Shown: positions 48,692 to 57,742 of the stretch, in pieces
Layout: each line of letters begins with the position of its first letter
Numbering within the stretch: the first letter of the stretch is position 1
NCBI RefSeq assembly: GCF_900105145.1
Contig: NZ_LT629752.1
Span: 2,380,001-2,444,000, forward strand
Length of the DNA stretch: 64,000 nt
Direction of reading: 5' to 3'
From: Polaribacter sp. KT25b
Lineage (GTDB): Bacteria; Bacteroidota; Bacteroidia; Flavobacteriales; Flavobacteriaceae
Translations under genes and position numbers: made by a program
The notes under the pieces: model-generated
Told to the model about the DNA's origin: nothing
Database searches by the model: none
What the model saw: the letters and a program-made list of their open reading frames with translations, nothing else

Positions 48692-50344
48692 TTATTTTTT
48701 CATCGCTTTCATTGCATTTCCTCCCTGATATAAAGTCAGTGCAATTATTTCGTCTTTCTCATTTTTATGAAACTCAATTTCTGCTTTTACTACTTTTAAA
48801 AAGAAATTCGTTTCAGTTGTTGCAAACAACTCAAATTGAGCTTGACCAGTTGCTTGTGCAAATAATTGATTTTCTTTTGCTGTAATTGTTAAATCAAAAC
48901 CAGGCTGAATTTCATAAACTCCTTCATACGTTTTTAAAACATCCGCAGAAACTGTAATAATTTCTTTTTCTTTAGTTGCTACTTTATCTGTGAAAATTCC
49001 TTCTACTTTATTAATTCTGTTTTTAAAAAGTGCTACTTTTTTTCCATCTTTTATAGAGAAATCATACGAAATAAACCCTTCTTCAAATGTAAAAGAAGTT
49101 GGCGAAGTTGGAAAAATCTTAAATGATTTCGGACTTCCTTCTCTTTGACTATATAATTGACCGTCTTTTAAAGTTATAAAGCGTAAAACTTTAGCATCAA
49201 ATTCATACGTTCCCACCCAATTATTTAATTGCTCTATTGATAATTTTACTTCTTTTCCGGCTTCAAACTTTGGTTTATTAATTGCTAAAGCAGCGATTTC
49301 TAAAGCTGTATTTGTTGGTGATTGACAGCCACAATTAGAAAAAAGAATTACATATACATTTTCACTTGGTACAAAAACACCCATCGATAAATACCCTGGA
49401 ATTGCGCCTCCATGTTCTATTGTTGGCACATCATTTAATTCATCTAAGCTCCAACCATAACCATAGTTAATTTTATCGCCATTATTTAAAGTATAATTGG
49501 TAAATGCTTTTGCGATTGTTTCTTTTTTTACAAACACGTTATTTGTAATTGCTGTTTGCCATTTTAACATATCATCTACAGTAGACATTATTGAGCCAGC
49601 AGCATAAGGCAATGTTAAACTTATATATTGTGCATTTACAAAATCGGCTCCTTTTTCATAACCAGAAGCTCTATTTTTTATCAGTTTTGTATGACTTCCA
49701 TAATAAGAAGATTTCATATTTATTTTATCAAAAATTCTTTCTTGAAGAAATTTTTCATAAGAAATTCCGCTAACTTTTTCGATAATATATCCTAAAATAA
49801 AATACGCTGAATTATTATATAAGTATTTTTCTCCTGGATCAAAATCCATTGGTTCATTCTTAAAGAAATTTATAAATTCTAAAGGCGTTTTATCAATTGT
49901 TGCAATTTCCCCAAAGCTTTGCATTGATGTATAACTCTTAATTCCTGATGTATGCGTTAGTAAATGATGAATTGTTATTTTATTTCCGTTTGTTGGATAA
50001 TCTGGAATAAACTTCGTGATTTCATCATCTAAACTTAATTTACCTTCTTCTAATAACATCAAAATTGAAACTGAAGTAAATTGTTTTGTAATTGAACCTA
50101 TTTCAAAAACATTGTCTGACGTCATATCTACATCCAATTCTAAATTCGCTTTCCCAAAAGCTTTTCTATAAAGAACTTTTCCATCTTTAGCAACCAAAGC
50201 AGAAACTCCAGTTTCATTATTTTTAAATTGATTGGTTAATATTTTATCTATTTTAGAGGCTAAACTTTGCGCTTGACTTACATTAAAAAAGAATACGCAA
50301 ATAACTGTTAATAGTGTCGATTTAAAAAAAAGTAAATTTTTCAT
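48692..50344 (-). CDS. serine hydrolase, class C beta-lactamase-like
   Basis: A 550-residue secreted enzyme. A signal peptide (LLTVICVFFFNVSQAQS) precedes the beta-lactamase/transpeptidase-like domain. The catalytic Ser-x-x-Lys is in FEIGSITKQFTS, the Tyr-x-Asn motif in KYLYNNSAYFILG, and the HGG segment in TIEHGGAIPGYLS replaces the Lys-Thr-Gly triad. A C-terminal portion of about 150 residues is beta-rich with LNNWVGTYEF and KTYEGVYEI repeats. It may act on peptidoglycan peptides or esters rather than on beta-lactams. It stands alone. Confidence 0.85.
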   Translation of the reverse strand: MKNLLFFKSTLLTVICVFFFNVSQAQSLASKIDKILTNQFKNNETGVSALVAKDGKVLYRKAFGKANLELDVDMTSDNVFEIGSITKQFTSVSILMLLEEGKLSLDDEITKFIPDYPTNGNKITIHHLLTHTSGIKSYTSMQSFGEIATIDKTPLEFINFFKNEPMDFDPGEKYLYNNSAYFILGYIIEKVSGISYEKFLQERIFDKINMKSSYYGSHTKLIKNRASGYEKGADFVNAQYISLTLPYAAGSIMSTVDDMLKWQTAITNNVFVKKETIAKAFTNYTLNNGDKINYGYGWSLDELNDVPTIEHGGAIPGYLSMGVFVPSENVYVILFSNCGCQSPTNTALEIAALAINKPKFEAGKEVKLSIEQLNNWVGTYEFDAKVLRFITLKDGQLYSQREGSPKSFKIFPTSPTSFTFEEGFISYDFSIKDGKKVALFKNRINKVEGIFTDKVATKEKEIITVSADVLKTYEGVYEIQPGFDLTITAKENQLFAQATGQAQFELFATTETNFFLKVVKAEIEFHKNEKDEIIALTLYQGGNAMKAMKK

Positions 50345-50462
50345 TTGATATTTTTAAGTTGGTTAATATTTTATATGACGACATAAAAAACTTTAAGTTA
50401 CAGCTTTACAAATAAATAACAAAAAACTTATTTATTTTAAGATGATATTTTAAGGATTTAAA

Positions 50463-50470
50463 TATCTTTG
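50463..50470 (+). promoter_or_regulatory. candidate -7 element before terC
   Basis: TATCTTTG matches TAnnTTTG exactly. It ends directly before the first in-frame ATG (50471), so that codon would lie at or before the transcription start. This favours the ATG at 50489. Confidence 0.5.
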
Positions 50471-50488
50471 ATGCTTAAAATAAAAAGC

Positions 50489-51283
50489 ATGTTAGAAAAT
50501 CTATTTACATTATTTATGTTAGTTATGTTACAAGCTGTTCTTGGTTTTGACAACTTACTATACATTTCTTTAGAATCTAAAAAAGCACCAGAAACAGATC
50601 AAAAAAAAGTTAGAAAAACAGGAATTTTAATTGCAATCGTTTTAAGAATTGTATTATTATTTGTGCTTGTTTCTATCATAGATTTTTTTCAAGAACCTTT
50701 TTCTTTTTTATCTGGCGGAATTGAAAACATCATAAAATTTGCTTTTAACGGTCACAGTATTATTGTTTTAGTTGGTGGCGGATTTATTATTTTTACTGCT
50801 ATTAAAGAAATTTGGCACATGATTTCTACAAAAGGACTCGAAGTTTCTGAAATGGCTTCAGATAGAAGTACAAAATCTTCTAAAGCAGTTGTTTTTAGTA
50901 TTGTTTTAATGAATTTAGTGTTTTCTTTTGATTCTATTTTAGCCGCAATTGGTCTTACAAGTGAAATTGAAAGTTCTACAACCGCTTTTATAATTATGGC
51001 AATTGCAATTGTTATTAGCGGTTTATTAATGCTAATTATGGCTGATAAAATCTCTGTTTTCTTATCAAAAAATAGAATGTATGAAGTTTTAGGATTGTTT
51101 ATTCTTTTTATTGTAGGAATAATGTTAGTTACAGAAGGTGGTCATTTAGCACATCTTAAACTATTTGGAAACGAAATTGTGCCAATGAGTAAAACTACAT
51201 TCTATTTTGTACTTGCAATTCTTATTATTGTTGATGTTGTTCAAGGAAAATATCAAAAGAAACTTGCTAAAGAAAAAAAATAA
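50489..51283 (+). CDS. TerC family integral membrane protein
   Basis: A 264-residue protein with about seven or eight helices, of the TerC group tied to tellurite resistance, metal (Mn) handling or alkaline stress. The family pattern is seen in MLQAVLGFDNLLYISLES and in the second repeat LMNLVFSFDSILAAIGLT, both with the conserved Asp in a helix. The start MLENLFTLFML is chosen because an exact -7 element overlaps the TTG/ATG codons six to seven codons upstream. It is followed by a bidirectional hairpin. The physiological substrate is not known. Confidence 0.88.
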   Translation: MLENLFTLFMLVMLQAVLGFDNLLYISLESKKAPETDQKKVRKTGILIAIVLRIVLLFVLVSIIDFFQEPFSFLSGGIENIIKFAFNGHSIIVLVGGGFIIFTAIKEIWHMISTKGLEVSEMASDRSTKSSKAVVFSIVLMNLVFSFDSILAAIGLTSEIESSTTAFIIMAIAIVISGLLMLIMADKISVFLSKNRMYEVLGLFILFIVGIMLVTEGGHLAHLKLFGNEIVPMSKTTFYFVLAILIIVDVVQGKYQKKLAKEKK

Positions 51284-51306
51284 ATTCAAGGTATATTTTA
51301 AAGATA

Positions 51307-51342
51307 AAAAAAGTCGCTGTATTAAATTACAGCGACTTTTTT
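51307..51342. terminator. bidirectional hairpin terminator after terC
   Basis: A 15-bp stem (51307-51321 with 51328-51342), with AAAAAA on the left and TTTTTT on the right. It serves terC on the plus strand and the convergent unknown gene on the minus strand, whose stop codon it touches. Confidence 0.85.
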
Positions 51343-51712
51343 ATAATAATTCAGTAATACTATCTTTAATTCTTTGCGTAATAATTTGTAGAATTCTTTT
51401 ATTTACTTCGGATACATTAGCCGTATAAAACGTAAATTCATCCGTAGAAAAATGACCAACGATAAAACCTAAAGTCATATTTTTATAATTGTTATCTGTT
51501 TTAAAAATAGATGAAATTCTACTTCTCTTTTTCTGATCTGATAAAACAGAAAAATCAATTTTTCGTTTCTGTAAATACTGTTTAAACGAAGCAATTAATA
51601 AATCGTGCTGCATTTTTATAACAGGACGAATTATTTCATTTTGAAATTTCTCTAATTCAGAAGTTCCTTCGTTTACTAAATCTGATAAAATTGGTCTTTC
51701 TTTTTTATTCAT
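51341..51712 (-). CDS. hypothetical protein, second of an overlapping pair
   Basis: A 123-residue soluble protein beginning MNKKERPILSDLVNEGTSEL. It has a basic middle (YLQKRKIDFSVLSDQKKRSRI) and ends IITQRIKDSITELL. No signal, helix bundle or catalytic motif is recognised. Its start lies 8 bases inside the end of the upstream 159-residue gene, so the two are co-translated. It ends at a strong hairpin. No function can be given. Confidence 0.6.
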   Translation of the reverse strand: MNKKERPILSDLVNEGTSELEKFQNEIIRPVIKMQHDLLIASFKQYLQKRKIDFSVLSDQKKRSRISSIFKTDNNYKNMTLGFIVGHFSTDEFTFYTANVSEVNKRILQIITQRIKDSITELL

Positions 51713-52184
51713 CTAATAATTCATCTAGTTCTAATTGATAATCATATTGTAAATCTTCATGCAGTTTTTCAATTGCTTTTTTGATCATTTTAATTTGAGA
51801 ATCAAAAACATTTTGCAATCGCTGACTGTTTTTTATAGAAGGTTTCATTGCTTTTAATTTCTTACAGAAATACAACAATAATTCGGTTTCTGTTTCCTTA
51901 TTTTTCGAGTATCTAATATACTTTTTGGTAAGCGATAGAATTTTACGTACACTTTTTCTGATGTAAAAAAAACTCTTTGTATTAATCTCTAAAAACTGGT
52001 CATCCATTTGATCTTTAATCGACTGGATATACCCTTCTTCATTATGAGACTCAAACAATAAATAAGTAAGTAATTCTTTGTTTTCTTTTTTAAATCTTGA
52101 TAAATGTAAACACAACTCTTTTAACTCATTGGCAGATTTATGCGTTAATTCGTCTTTGAGTTGTTTTATGGTTACAGCTTTCAT
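51705..52184 (-). CDS. hypothetical helical protein, first of an overlapping pair
   Basis: A 159-residue protein that looks fully alpha-helical and charged, beginning MKAVTIKQLKDELTHKSANEL. It is rich in Lys, Leu and Glu, with a likely coiled-coil end (KMIKKAIEKLHEDLQYDYQL). The stretch LKELCLHLSRFKKENKELLTYLLFE resembles helical-repeat proteins, but I cannot place it in a family. It overlaps the next gene by 8 bp and is separated from fabV by a terminator. Function unknown. Confidence 0.6.
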   Translation of the reverse strand: MKAVTIKQLKDELTHKSANELKELCLHLSRFKKENKELLTYLLFESHNEEGYIQSIKDQMDDQFLEINTKSFFYIRKSVRKILSLTKKYIRYSKNKETETELLLYFCKKLKAMKPSIKNSQRLQNVFDSQIKMIKKAIEKLHEDLQYDYQLELDELLDE

Positions 52185-52211
52185 TTTTTAAAATTTTCTA
52201 CCAAATATATT

Positions 52212-52246
52212 AAAAAATAAAACCTCACAGATTTTAACTTGTGAGG
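52212..52246 (-). terminator. intrinsic terminator of fabV
   Basis: On the minus strand CCTCACA (52240-52246) and TGTGAGG (52223-52229) form a stem followed by TTTTATTTTTT. It lies 23 bases past the fabV stop codon and shares its core with the hairpin at 45705-45737. Confidence 0.75.
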
Positions 52247-52269
52247 CTTCTTTTTTATTTTAAAAACAA

Positions 52270-53457
52270 TTATTTTTCACTAGGTATTGCTACCATTTCG
52301 TTTACATCTGCATCATAATCTACACCATCAACTTTAAAGCCGAATAAATTAAAGAAATCGTTGCTATAACCTTCTAAATCTCCAATTTCTGATAAATTTT
52401 CTGTTGTTGCAGTTGGCCATAATTTATCAACTTCTGCTTGTACATCTTCTCGCATTTCCCAATCGTCAATTCTAATTCTTCCTTTTTCGTCTAAATCTAA
52501 ATCTCCTCCAAAAACTCTTTCGCTATATAAACGCTGAATTTGCTCAATACAACCTTCGTGAATTCCTTTGGCTTTCATTACTTTATATAGTAAAGAAATA
52601 TACAACGGAATTACAGGAATTGCAGAACTAGCTTGCGTTACCAAAGCTTTATTTACAGAAACAAAGGCTTTACCACCAATTGATTTTAAATCATCTGTAA
52701 TTGTAAAAGCAGTTGCTTCTAAATGATCTTTTGCTGCACCAATTGTTCCTTTTCTATAAACTGCTTCCGTTAATTTTGGGCCAATATAAGAGTATGCAAT
52801 TGTTGTAGCTCCTTCGGATAATAAGTTTTCTGCTTTTAAAGCGTCCATCCACATTTTCCAATCTTCACCACCCATAACTGCAACTGTGTTTGCAACATCA
52901 TCTCCTTCTGCAGGATTTATAGAAATTTCTGATACATTTCCTGTATGAAAATCTACTGTTTTGTTAGAAAAAACGCCGCCAATTGGTTTTAAAACCGATT
53001 TAAAACGTTTACCAGTGTCTGGATGTGTTCTTACTGGTGATGCTAAACTGTAAATCACCAAATCAACCTGACCTAAATCTTTTTTGATTAAATCTAAAGT
53101 TTGTCTTTTTATTTCATTTGAAAATGCATCACCATTTATACTTTTTGCATATAAACCTGCTTCATGAGCATGTTTTTCAAAAGCTGCTGTATTGTAATAT
53201 CCTGCAGATCCTGTTTTTCCAGGAGCAGAAGGTTTATCAAAAAAGACACCAATTGTAGCTGCTTCTGATCCAAAAGCACTAGAAATTCTTGATGCTAATC
53301 CAAAACCTGTAGATGACCCTAAAACTAAAACTTTTTTAGCGCCATTAATTTTTCCTTTCGACTTTACATATGCAATTTGATCTGTAATATTTTTTTCACA
53401 ACCTGTTGGATGCGCAGTTAAACAAATAAATCCTCTTGTTCTTGGTTCTATAATCAT
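52270..53457 (-). CDS. fabV: FabV / trans-2-enoyl-CoA reductase family enzyme
   Basis: A 395-residue NADH-dependent enoyl reductase related to FabV and to trans-2-enoyl-CoA reductase. The beginning MIIEPRTRGFICLTAHPTG is characteristic. The NADH site is VLVLGSSTGFGLASRISSAFG. The FabV-type active site Tyr-x8-Lys is Tyr234 to Lys243 in AVYRKGTIGAAKDHLE. It reduces enoyl-ACP or enoyl-CoA; the sequence cannot settle which. A separate FabI is encoded at 23320. It lies 11 bp downstream of purC on the same strand and ends at a terminator. Confidence 0.92.
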   Translation of the reverse strand: MIIEPRTRGFICLTAHPTGCEKNITDQIAYVKSKGKINGAKKVLVLGSSTGFGLASRISSAFGSEAATIGVFFDKPSAPGKTGSAGYYNTAAFEKHAHEAGLYAKSINGDAFSNEIKRQTLDLIKKDLGQVDLVIYSLASPVRTHPDTGKRFKSVLKPIGGVFSNKTVDFHTGNVSEISINPAEGDDVANTVAVMGGEDWKMWMDALKAENLLSEGATTIAYSYIGPKLTEAVYRKGTIGAAKDHLEATAFTITDDLKSIGGKAFVSVNKALVTQASSAIPVIPLYISLLYKVMKAKGIHEGCIEQIQRLYSERVFGGDLDLDEKGRIRIDDWEMREDVQAEVDKLWPTATTENLSEIGDLEGYSNDFFNLFGFKVDGVDYDADVNEMVAIPSEK

Positions 53458-53468
53458 TTTTGTTTGTT

Positions 53469-54416
53469 TTAGTTTGCTAAAAAAGCGTTCACATTTTTTT
53501 CAATTCTCTCCATCACATTTTCTGTGGAAGCTTTTACAAATTTTTCTCCTGTAATTTGTTCAAATAACTCTATATATCTGTTAGAAATCTCTATGATTTT
53601 TTCATCAGACATTTCTGGAATTTGTTGCCCTTCTTGTCCTTGAAAACCATTTTCTATTAACCATTGACGCACAAATTCTTTTGATAATTGTTTTTGAGCT
53701 TCTCCTTTATTTTGTCTTTCTTGATATCCATCAGCATAAAAATAACGAGAAGAATCTGGTGTATGAATTTCATCAATCAATACAATTTTACCCTCTTTTG
53801 TTTTACCAAATTCGTATTTAGTATCCACCAAAATTAAACCACGTTTTGCAGCAATTTCAGTTCCTCTTTCAAATAATTTACGTGTATAATCTTCTAAAAC
53901 TACATAATCTTTTTCAGAAACAATTCCTTTTGATAAAATAGCTTCTCTAGAAATATCTTCATCATGTTCGCCATTTGCTGCTTTAGTTGATGGCGTAATA
54001 ATTGGTATTGGAAACTTATCGTTTTCTTTTAATCCTTCTGCTAAAGTAACTCCACACAAAACTCGTTTTCCAAGTTTGTATTCACGTGCTGCATGACCAG
54101 ACATGTAACCTCTTATAACCATTTCTACTTTAAAAGGCTCGCATAAATGACCAACAGCAACATTTTCATCTGGATTTGCCAATAACCAATTAGGAACAAC
54201 ATCTACAGTTTCATTCATCATTTTTGTTGCAATCTGGTTTAAAATCTGACCTTTAAACGGAATTTGACGCGGCAAAATAACATCAAAAGCAGATAATCTA
54301 TCAGTAGCAATCATTACTAAAAGTTGGTCGTTTATATTATAAACTTCTCTAACTTTCCCTTTATATATAGATTTCTGGCCTGGAAACTGAAAATTTGTTT
54401 CGTTAATTGTATTCAT
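53469..54416 (-). CDS. purC: phosphoribosylaminoimidazole-succinocarboxamide synthase
   Basis: PurC joins aspartate to CAIR with ATP in purine synthesis. The opening [22 protein letters not shown] and the ATP-site segment [25 protein letters not shown] are typical. The substrate-binding region has [20 protein letters not shown] and [22 protein letters not shown]. The 315-residue length is near that of the single-domain bacterial and yeast forms. Its start overlaps the stop of the upstream 144-residue gene by 4 bp. Confidence 0.96.
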   Translation of the reverse strand: MNTINETNFQFPGQKSIYKGKVREVYNINDQLLVMIATDRLSAFDVILPRQIPFKGQILNQIATKMMNETVDVVPNWLLANPDENVAVGHLCEPFKVEMVIRGYMSGHAAREYKLGKRVLCGVTLAEGLKENDKFPIPIITPSTKAANGEHDEDISREAILSKGIVSEKDYVVLEDYTRKLFERGTEIAAKRGLILVDTKYEFGKTKEGKIVLIDEIHTPDSSRYFYADGYQERQNKGEAQKQLSKEFVRQWLIENGFQGQEGQQIPEMSDEKIIEISNRYIELFEQITGEKFVKASTENVMERIEKNVNAFLAN

Positions 54417-54847
54417 TTTTTGTGTTGTTGTTTGCGCAAAAATAAGCTTTCAATTTCTTTTTTTTCAGAATTGAAGTAGTTTTTTATTTGCTGTCTTTCA
54501 AAAGAAAAAACTTTAGATTTATTTTCTATTTCATTTATTAAAATTAAAGAAACTCTACTTAAATTGTACGATTCTAAAGTTACAATTTCTTCTTTATCAA
54601 TTTCATAAAATACTTTTAATAAGTCTTCTAAAATTAGAATATCAACTCCATGTATTTTATTTTTTAATTCTTCTTCATTTAATGCAAGTAATTCATAAAA
54701 TCCAAAATCTAATTTTTCTTTTAAATCTTCATTAAAAGCTTGCAAAGAAAAAACTTCGTCAGTGCTACTAATACTAGAAAACATTTTTCTTAAAAAAAAT
54801 GAAATTTTCTGTATTTCTCTTTCTATAAAATCATTTTTGTGTTCCAT
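54413..54847 (-). CDS. hypothetical protein between phoH and purC
   Basis: A 144-residue soluble, highly charged protein with no recognised family. It starts [21 protein letters not shown] and ends in a Lys/Gln-rich [16 protein letters not shown], looking mainly alpha-helical. It overlaps purC by 4 bases and lies 8 bases downstream of the 205-residue membrane protein gene. This makes a tight four-gene chain phoH, membrane protein, this gene, purC. No function can be assigned. Confidence 0.55.
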   Translation of the reverse strand: MEHKNDFIEREIQKISFFLRKMFSSISSTDEVFSLQAFNEDLKEKLDFGFYELLALNEEELKNKIHGVDILILEDLLKVFYEIDKEEIVTLESYNLSRVSLILINEIENKSKVFSFERQQIKNYFNSEKKEIESLFLRKQQHKK

Positions 54848-54855
54848 TAATAAAA

Positions 54856-55473
54856 TTACTTTTTATTTTTTAGAACTTTTATTTGTTTTAAATTATCTGC
54901 AATTGGGGTTACCGTAATTATTTCTTCTCCAGGTATAAAATAAAAGAAATATGCAGAATTTTGACCAACCTTTTTTACATCTAACCTTGTATTATCTTTA
55001 AATATTAATGTATAATTTGGTATAATTTCTTCTTTAGTAAATCTCTGCTTCATTCCTATTCCCATGCCTGTTCTCATAGAAATAAAAAGTAAAAAAAAGA
55101 TAAACATCATCCCTTCAACATTGTTCTTTTTTTTCTCTAACTCAGCATATTTTTTATCTAATTTCTCTATATTATATATTTTTTTATACCATTTTTTTAC
55201 TTTAAAATATTTATATAAGTTAAACATCCATTTAGTAAAATACATTCTCATTAACCAGAACATAAAAACAAGAAAAATAGAAATTTTCCAATTATTTGCT
55301 AACAAACTTAAAGGAGAAATTAATGCATCTAAAATAGTTGTGTAGCTTAAATAAGAAATTCCAAAAATGCCATAAAAAATAGCATCACTTACAATTCCTA
55401 AAATAATAAGATATAAATACCCGATATAAAAATAATCTTGAATTCCTAATTTATCTTTTTCTATTTTTATCAT
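54856..55473 (-). CDS. hypothetical membrane protein between phoH and purC
   Basis: A 205-residue protein with three or four hydrophobic helices: about residues 14-36 (YFYIGYLYLIILGIVSDAIF), a second around 40-58, a third at 62-82 (KISIFLVFMFWLMRMYF) and one near 122-136 (GMMFIFFLLFISMRTGMG). The C-terminal soluble portion (about 140-205) reads RFTKEEIIPNYTLIFKDNTR. Its stop codon is 8 bases before the next gene, and its first codon overlaps the phoH stop codon by 4 bp. No family is recognised. Confidence 0.55.
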   Translation of the reverse strand: MIKIEKDKLGIQDYFYIGYLYLIILGIVSDAIFYGIFGISYLSYTTILDALISPLSLLANNWKISIFLVFMFWLMRMYFTKWMFNLYKYFKVKKWYKKIYNIEKLDKKYAELEKKKNNVEGMMFIFFLLFISMRTGMGIGMKQRFTKEEIIPNYTLIFKDNTRLDVKKVGQNSAYFFYFIPGEEIITVTPIADNLKQIKVLKNKK

Positions 55474-56423
55474 TCTGTTTCTATACTTTTATATGCTGCT
55501 ATAATTTCTTTTACTAATTTATGTCTTACAATATCTTTATCATCTAAATACACATGTGCAATACCTTTTATATCTTTTAAAGCTAACAACGATTCTTTTA
55601 AACCAGAAACTTGTTTTCTTGGTAAATCTATTTGCCCAGGATCGCCAGTAATAATAAATTTTGCACTTTTTCCCATTCTGGTTAAAAACATTTTCATTTG
55701 GTTATGAGTTGTATTTTGTGCTTCATCTAAAATTACAAATGCGTTGTCTAAAGTTCTACCTCTCATAAATGCCAAAGGCGCAATTTGAATGACTCCTTTT
55801 TCTATAAAAGCTTCTAATTTTTCATGCGGAATCATATCTCTTAATGCATCATATAAAGGTTGCATATAAGGATCTAATTTCTCTTTTAAATCTCCTGGTA
55901 AAAACCCTAAATTTTCTCCAGATTCTACTGCTGGTCTTGTTAAAATTATTCGTCTAACTTCTTTTTCTTTTAAAGCTTTAACAGCTAAAGCAACAGCAGT
56001 ATATGTTTTTCCTGTTCCTGCAGGACCAACAGCAAACAACATATCGTTTTTTGCCATTGAAGCAACCATTTTACGCTGATTTTCTGTTTGTGGTTTTATC
56101 AATTTGCCATTAACACCATGTACTAAAATGTCTTTAGCAAATTTTGATGCAACAGATTTTTCTTCATTTCCGTTTGATGTTAAAATGCGCTCAATGCTAT
56201 TATCATCTAACTTATTATATCTATTAAAATACTTTATTAAACGATCAAAACGAATTTCGAATTCATCTAAAACGGAGGATTCTCCATAAATTTTTAATTT
56301 AGATCCGCGAGCAACAATTTTTATTTTTGGAAAGTATTTTTTTAACTGCTCAATCGTATTATTTTGTGTGCCAAAAAATTCTTTTGGACTTATTTCTGTT
56401 AACTCTAAAATGCGTTCGTTCAA
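55470..56423 (-). CDS. PhoH family protein
   Basis: A 317-residue ATPase-like protein. Walker A is GPAGTGKTYTAVALA and Walker B FVILDEAQNTTHNQMKMFL, with the TGDPGQIDLPR motif after it. A KH-like region at about residues 1-90 (LKIYGESSVLDEFEIRFDRL) precedes the P-loop domain. PhoH proteins are linked to RNA metabolism but their exact role is unsettled. It is the first gene of the chain leading to purC and is divergent from the SAM hydrolase gene. Confidence 0.93.
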   Translation of the reverse strand: MNERILELTEISPKEFFGTQNNTIEQLKKYFPKIKIVARGSKLKIYGESSVLDEFEIRFDRLIKYFNRYNKLDDNSIERILTSNGNEEKSVASKFAKDILVHGVNGKLIKPQTENQRKMVASMAKNDMLFAVGPAGTGKTYTAVALAVKALKEKEVRRIILTRPAVESGENLGFLPGDLKEKLDPYMQPLYDALRDMIPHEKLEAFIEKGVIQIAPLAFMRGRTLDNAFVILDEAQNTTHNQMKMFLTRMGKSAKFIITGDPGQIDLPRKQVSGLKESLLALKDIKGIAHVYLDDKDIVRHKLVKEIIAAYKSIETE

Positions 56424-56494
56424 ATGTTTAAATTTATTAGAATATTAGTAAGAATTATTAAATTAAAAATAGTAATTAAAACTAGTAAATTGAT

Positions 56495-56502
56495 TAGATT
56501 TG
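56495..56502 (+). promoter_or_regulatory. candidate -7 element before the SAM hydrolase gene
   Basis: TAGATTTG matches TAnnTTTG exactly, 50 bases before the ATG at 56553. No TTTG is seen at the -33 spacing, so the assignment is partial. Confidence 0.45.
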
Positions 56503-56552
56503 CGTAAAATAATCAACAACTTTTACACATTTAATTAACAGCCAAAAATTCA

Positions 56553-57413
56553 ATGTCTTTTATAACATTAACTACAGATTTTGGAACCAGAGACCACTTT
56601 GTTGGTGCTGTAAAAGGTGCTATATATTCTGAGCTTGCAGATGCTAAAATTGTTGATATTACACATCATATATCGCCTTTTAACATTACTGAAACTGCTT
56701 ATATTTTAAAAAATTCTTATAAAAGTTTTCCAGAAGGAACAATTCATATTGTTGGTGTAGATTCAGAATTAAGTGATGAAAACAAACATATTGCTATTGA
56801 ACTAGACAATCATTTTTTTGTTTGTCCAGACAACGGAATTATTTCAATGATAGCTTCAGAAATTCAACCAACAAGAATTGTAGAAATTAACATTCATACT
56901 CGAGTTGAAAGTAGTTTTCCTGTATTAGATGTTTTTGTTCAAGTTGCTTGTTTTATTGCCAGAGGAGGAAATTTAACCGTTATTGGTAAAGAAATTAGAG
57001 AATTTAAAAAGTTAGTAGAAATACAACCCAAAGTAAATCAGAACCAAACACAAATTATTGGTGGTGTCGTCTATATTGATAATTACGGAAATGTAATTAG
57101 CAACATCAGTAAAAAAATGTTTAATGAAATTGGTAAAGGACGTAACTATAAGATAACAGCATCACGTTATTTATTTACCAAAATCTTTACAAAATACAAT
57201 GAAATTACTGGAGATAATTCTCAAAACATAAAACAGTTTGATGGCAATAAATTAGCCATATTTAACTCTGCTGGTTTTTTAGAAATTGCTATTTACAGAA
57301 GTAATTTAAAAACCGTTGGTGGCGCATGTAGTTTATTAGGACTAGAATATAGAGACCCTATAATTATTGATTTTTTCACAGAATCTAAACCAGAATACAC
57401 ATCTTTATCCTAA
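56553..57413 (+). CDS. S-adenosylmethionine hydrolase family protein (DUF62)
   Basis: A 286-residue protein of the SAM hydroxide adenosyltransferase / halogenase group. The N-terminal motif TLTTDFGTRDHFVGAVKGAI is diagnostic, and VCPDNGIISMI provides a conserved Asp-Asn pair. The two-domain build is complete, with GGVVYIDNYGNVISNISK starting the C-terminal beta-barrel domain. Family members convert SAM to adenosine and methionine; the halogenating type is rarer. The physiological role is unclear. The ABM gene starts 4 bp after its stop codon. Confidence 0.9.
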   Translation: MSFITLTTDFGTRDHFVGAVKGAIYSELADAKIVDITHHISPFNITETAYILKNSYKSFPEGTIHIVGVDSELSDENKHIAIELDNHFFVCPDNGIISMIASEIQPTRIVEINIHTRVESSFPVLDVFVQVACFIARGGNLTVIGKEIREFKKLVEIQPKVNQNQTQIIGGVVYIDNYGNVISNISKKMFNEIGKGRNYKITASRYLFTKIFTKYNEITGDNSQNIKQFDGNKLAIFNSAGFLEIAIYRSNLKTVGGACSLLGLEYRDPIIIDFFTESKPEYTSLS

Positions 57414-57417
57414 AAAT

Positions 57418-57714
57418 ATGTTTGTTAGAATTGTTAAAATGAGTTTTCACTTAAAACATATTAATGAATTTTTAATATTATTCGAAGAAAAGAAAAAACT
57501 TATAAGAAATTCTGAAGGATGTAATTTACTAGAATTATATCAAGATAAAACAAATCCAGAAATATTTTTCACCTATTCTTATTGGGAAAATGAAAGTAAT
57601 TTAGAAAACTATAAAAACTCTAAATTGTTTAAAAATGTTTGGGCAAAAACTAAAACATTTTTTAATGATAAGCCACAAGCTTGGAGTGTAGATAAAAAAG
57701 TAAGTTTGCAATAA
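57418..57714 (+). CDS. antibiotic-biosynthesis-monooxygenase-like (ABM) protein
   Basis: A 98-residue ferredoxin-like single-domain protein. MFVRIVKMSFHLKHINEFLILF and EGCNLLELYQDKTNPEIFFTYSYWENESNLENYK match the ABM/YgiN fold. These proteins act as small monooxygenases or heme-degrading or stress proteins. The ATG at 57418 gives the correct fold start; an upstream in-frame codon at 57367 would lie within the SAM hydrolase gene. It is likely co-transcribed with the gene before it. Confidence 0.8.
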   Translation: MFVRIVKMSFHLKHINEFLILFEEKKKLIRNSEGCNLLELYQDKTNPEIFFTYSYWENESNLENYKNSKLFKNVWAKTKTFFNDKPQAWSVDKKVSLQ

Positions 57715-57742
57715 ATAATAAGCCATTAGAAAAATTAAAAAA

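Noticed and set aside
50468..50488. Upstream TTG/ATG starts of terC.
   Set aside because: They overlap or directly adjoin an exact -7 element, and the ATG at 50489 gives the normal TerC N-terminus.
57367..57417. Upstream start of the ABM gene.
   Set aside because: The extension lies inside the SAM hydrolase gene and does not add to the fold; the ATG at 57418 starts the domain.
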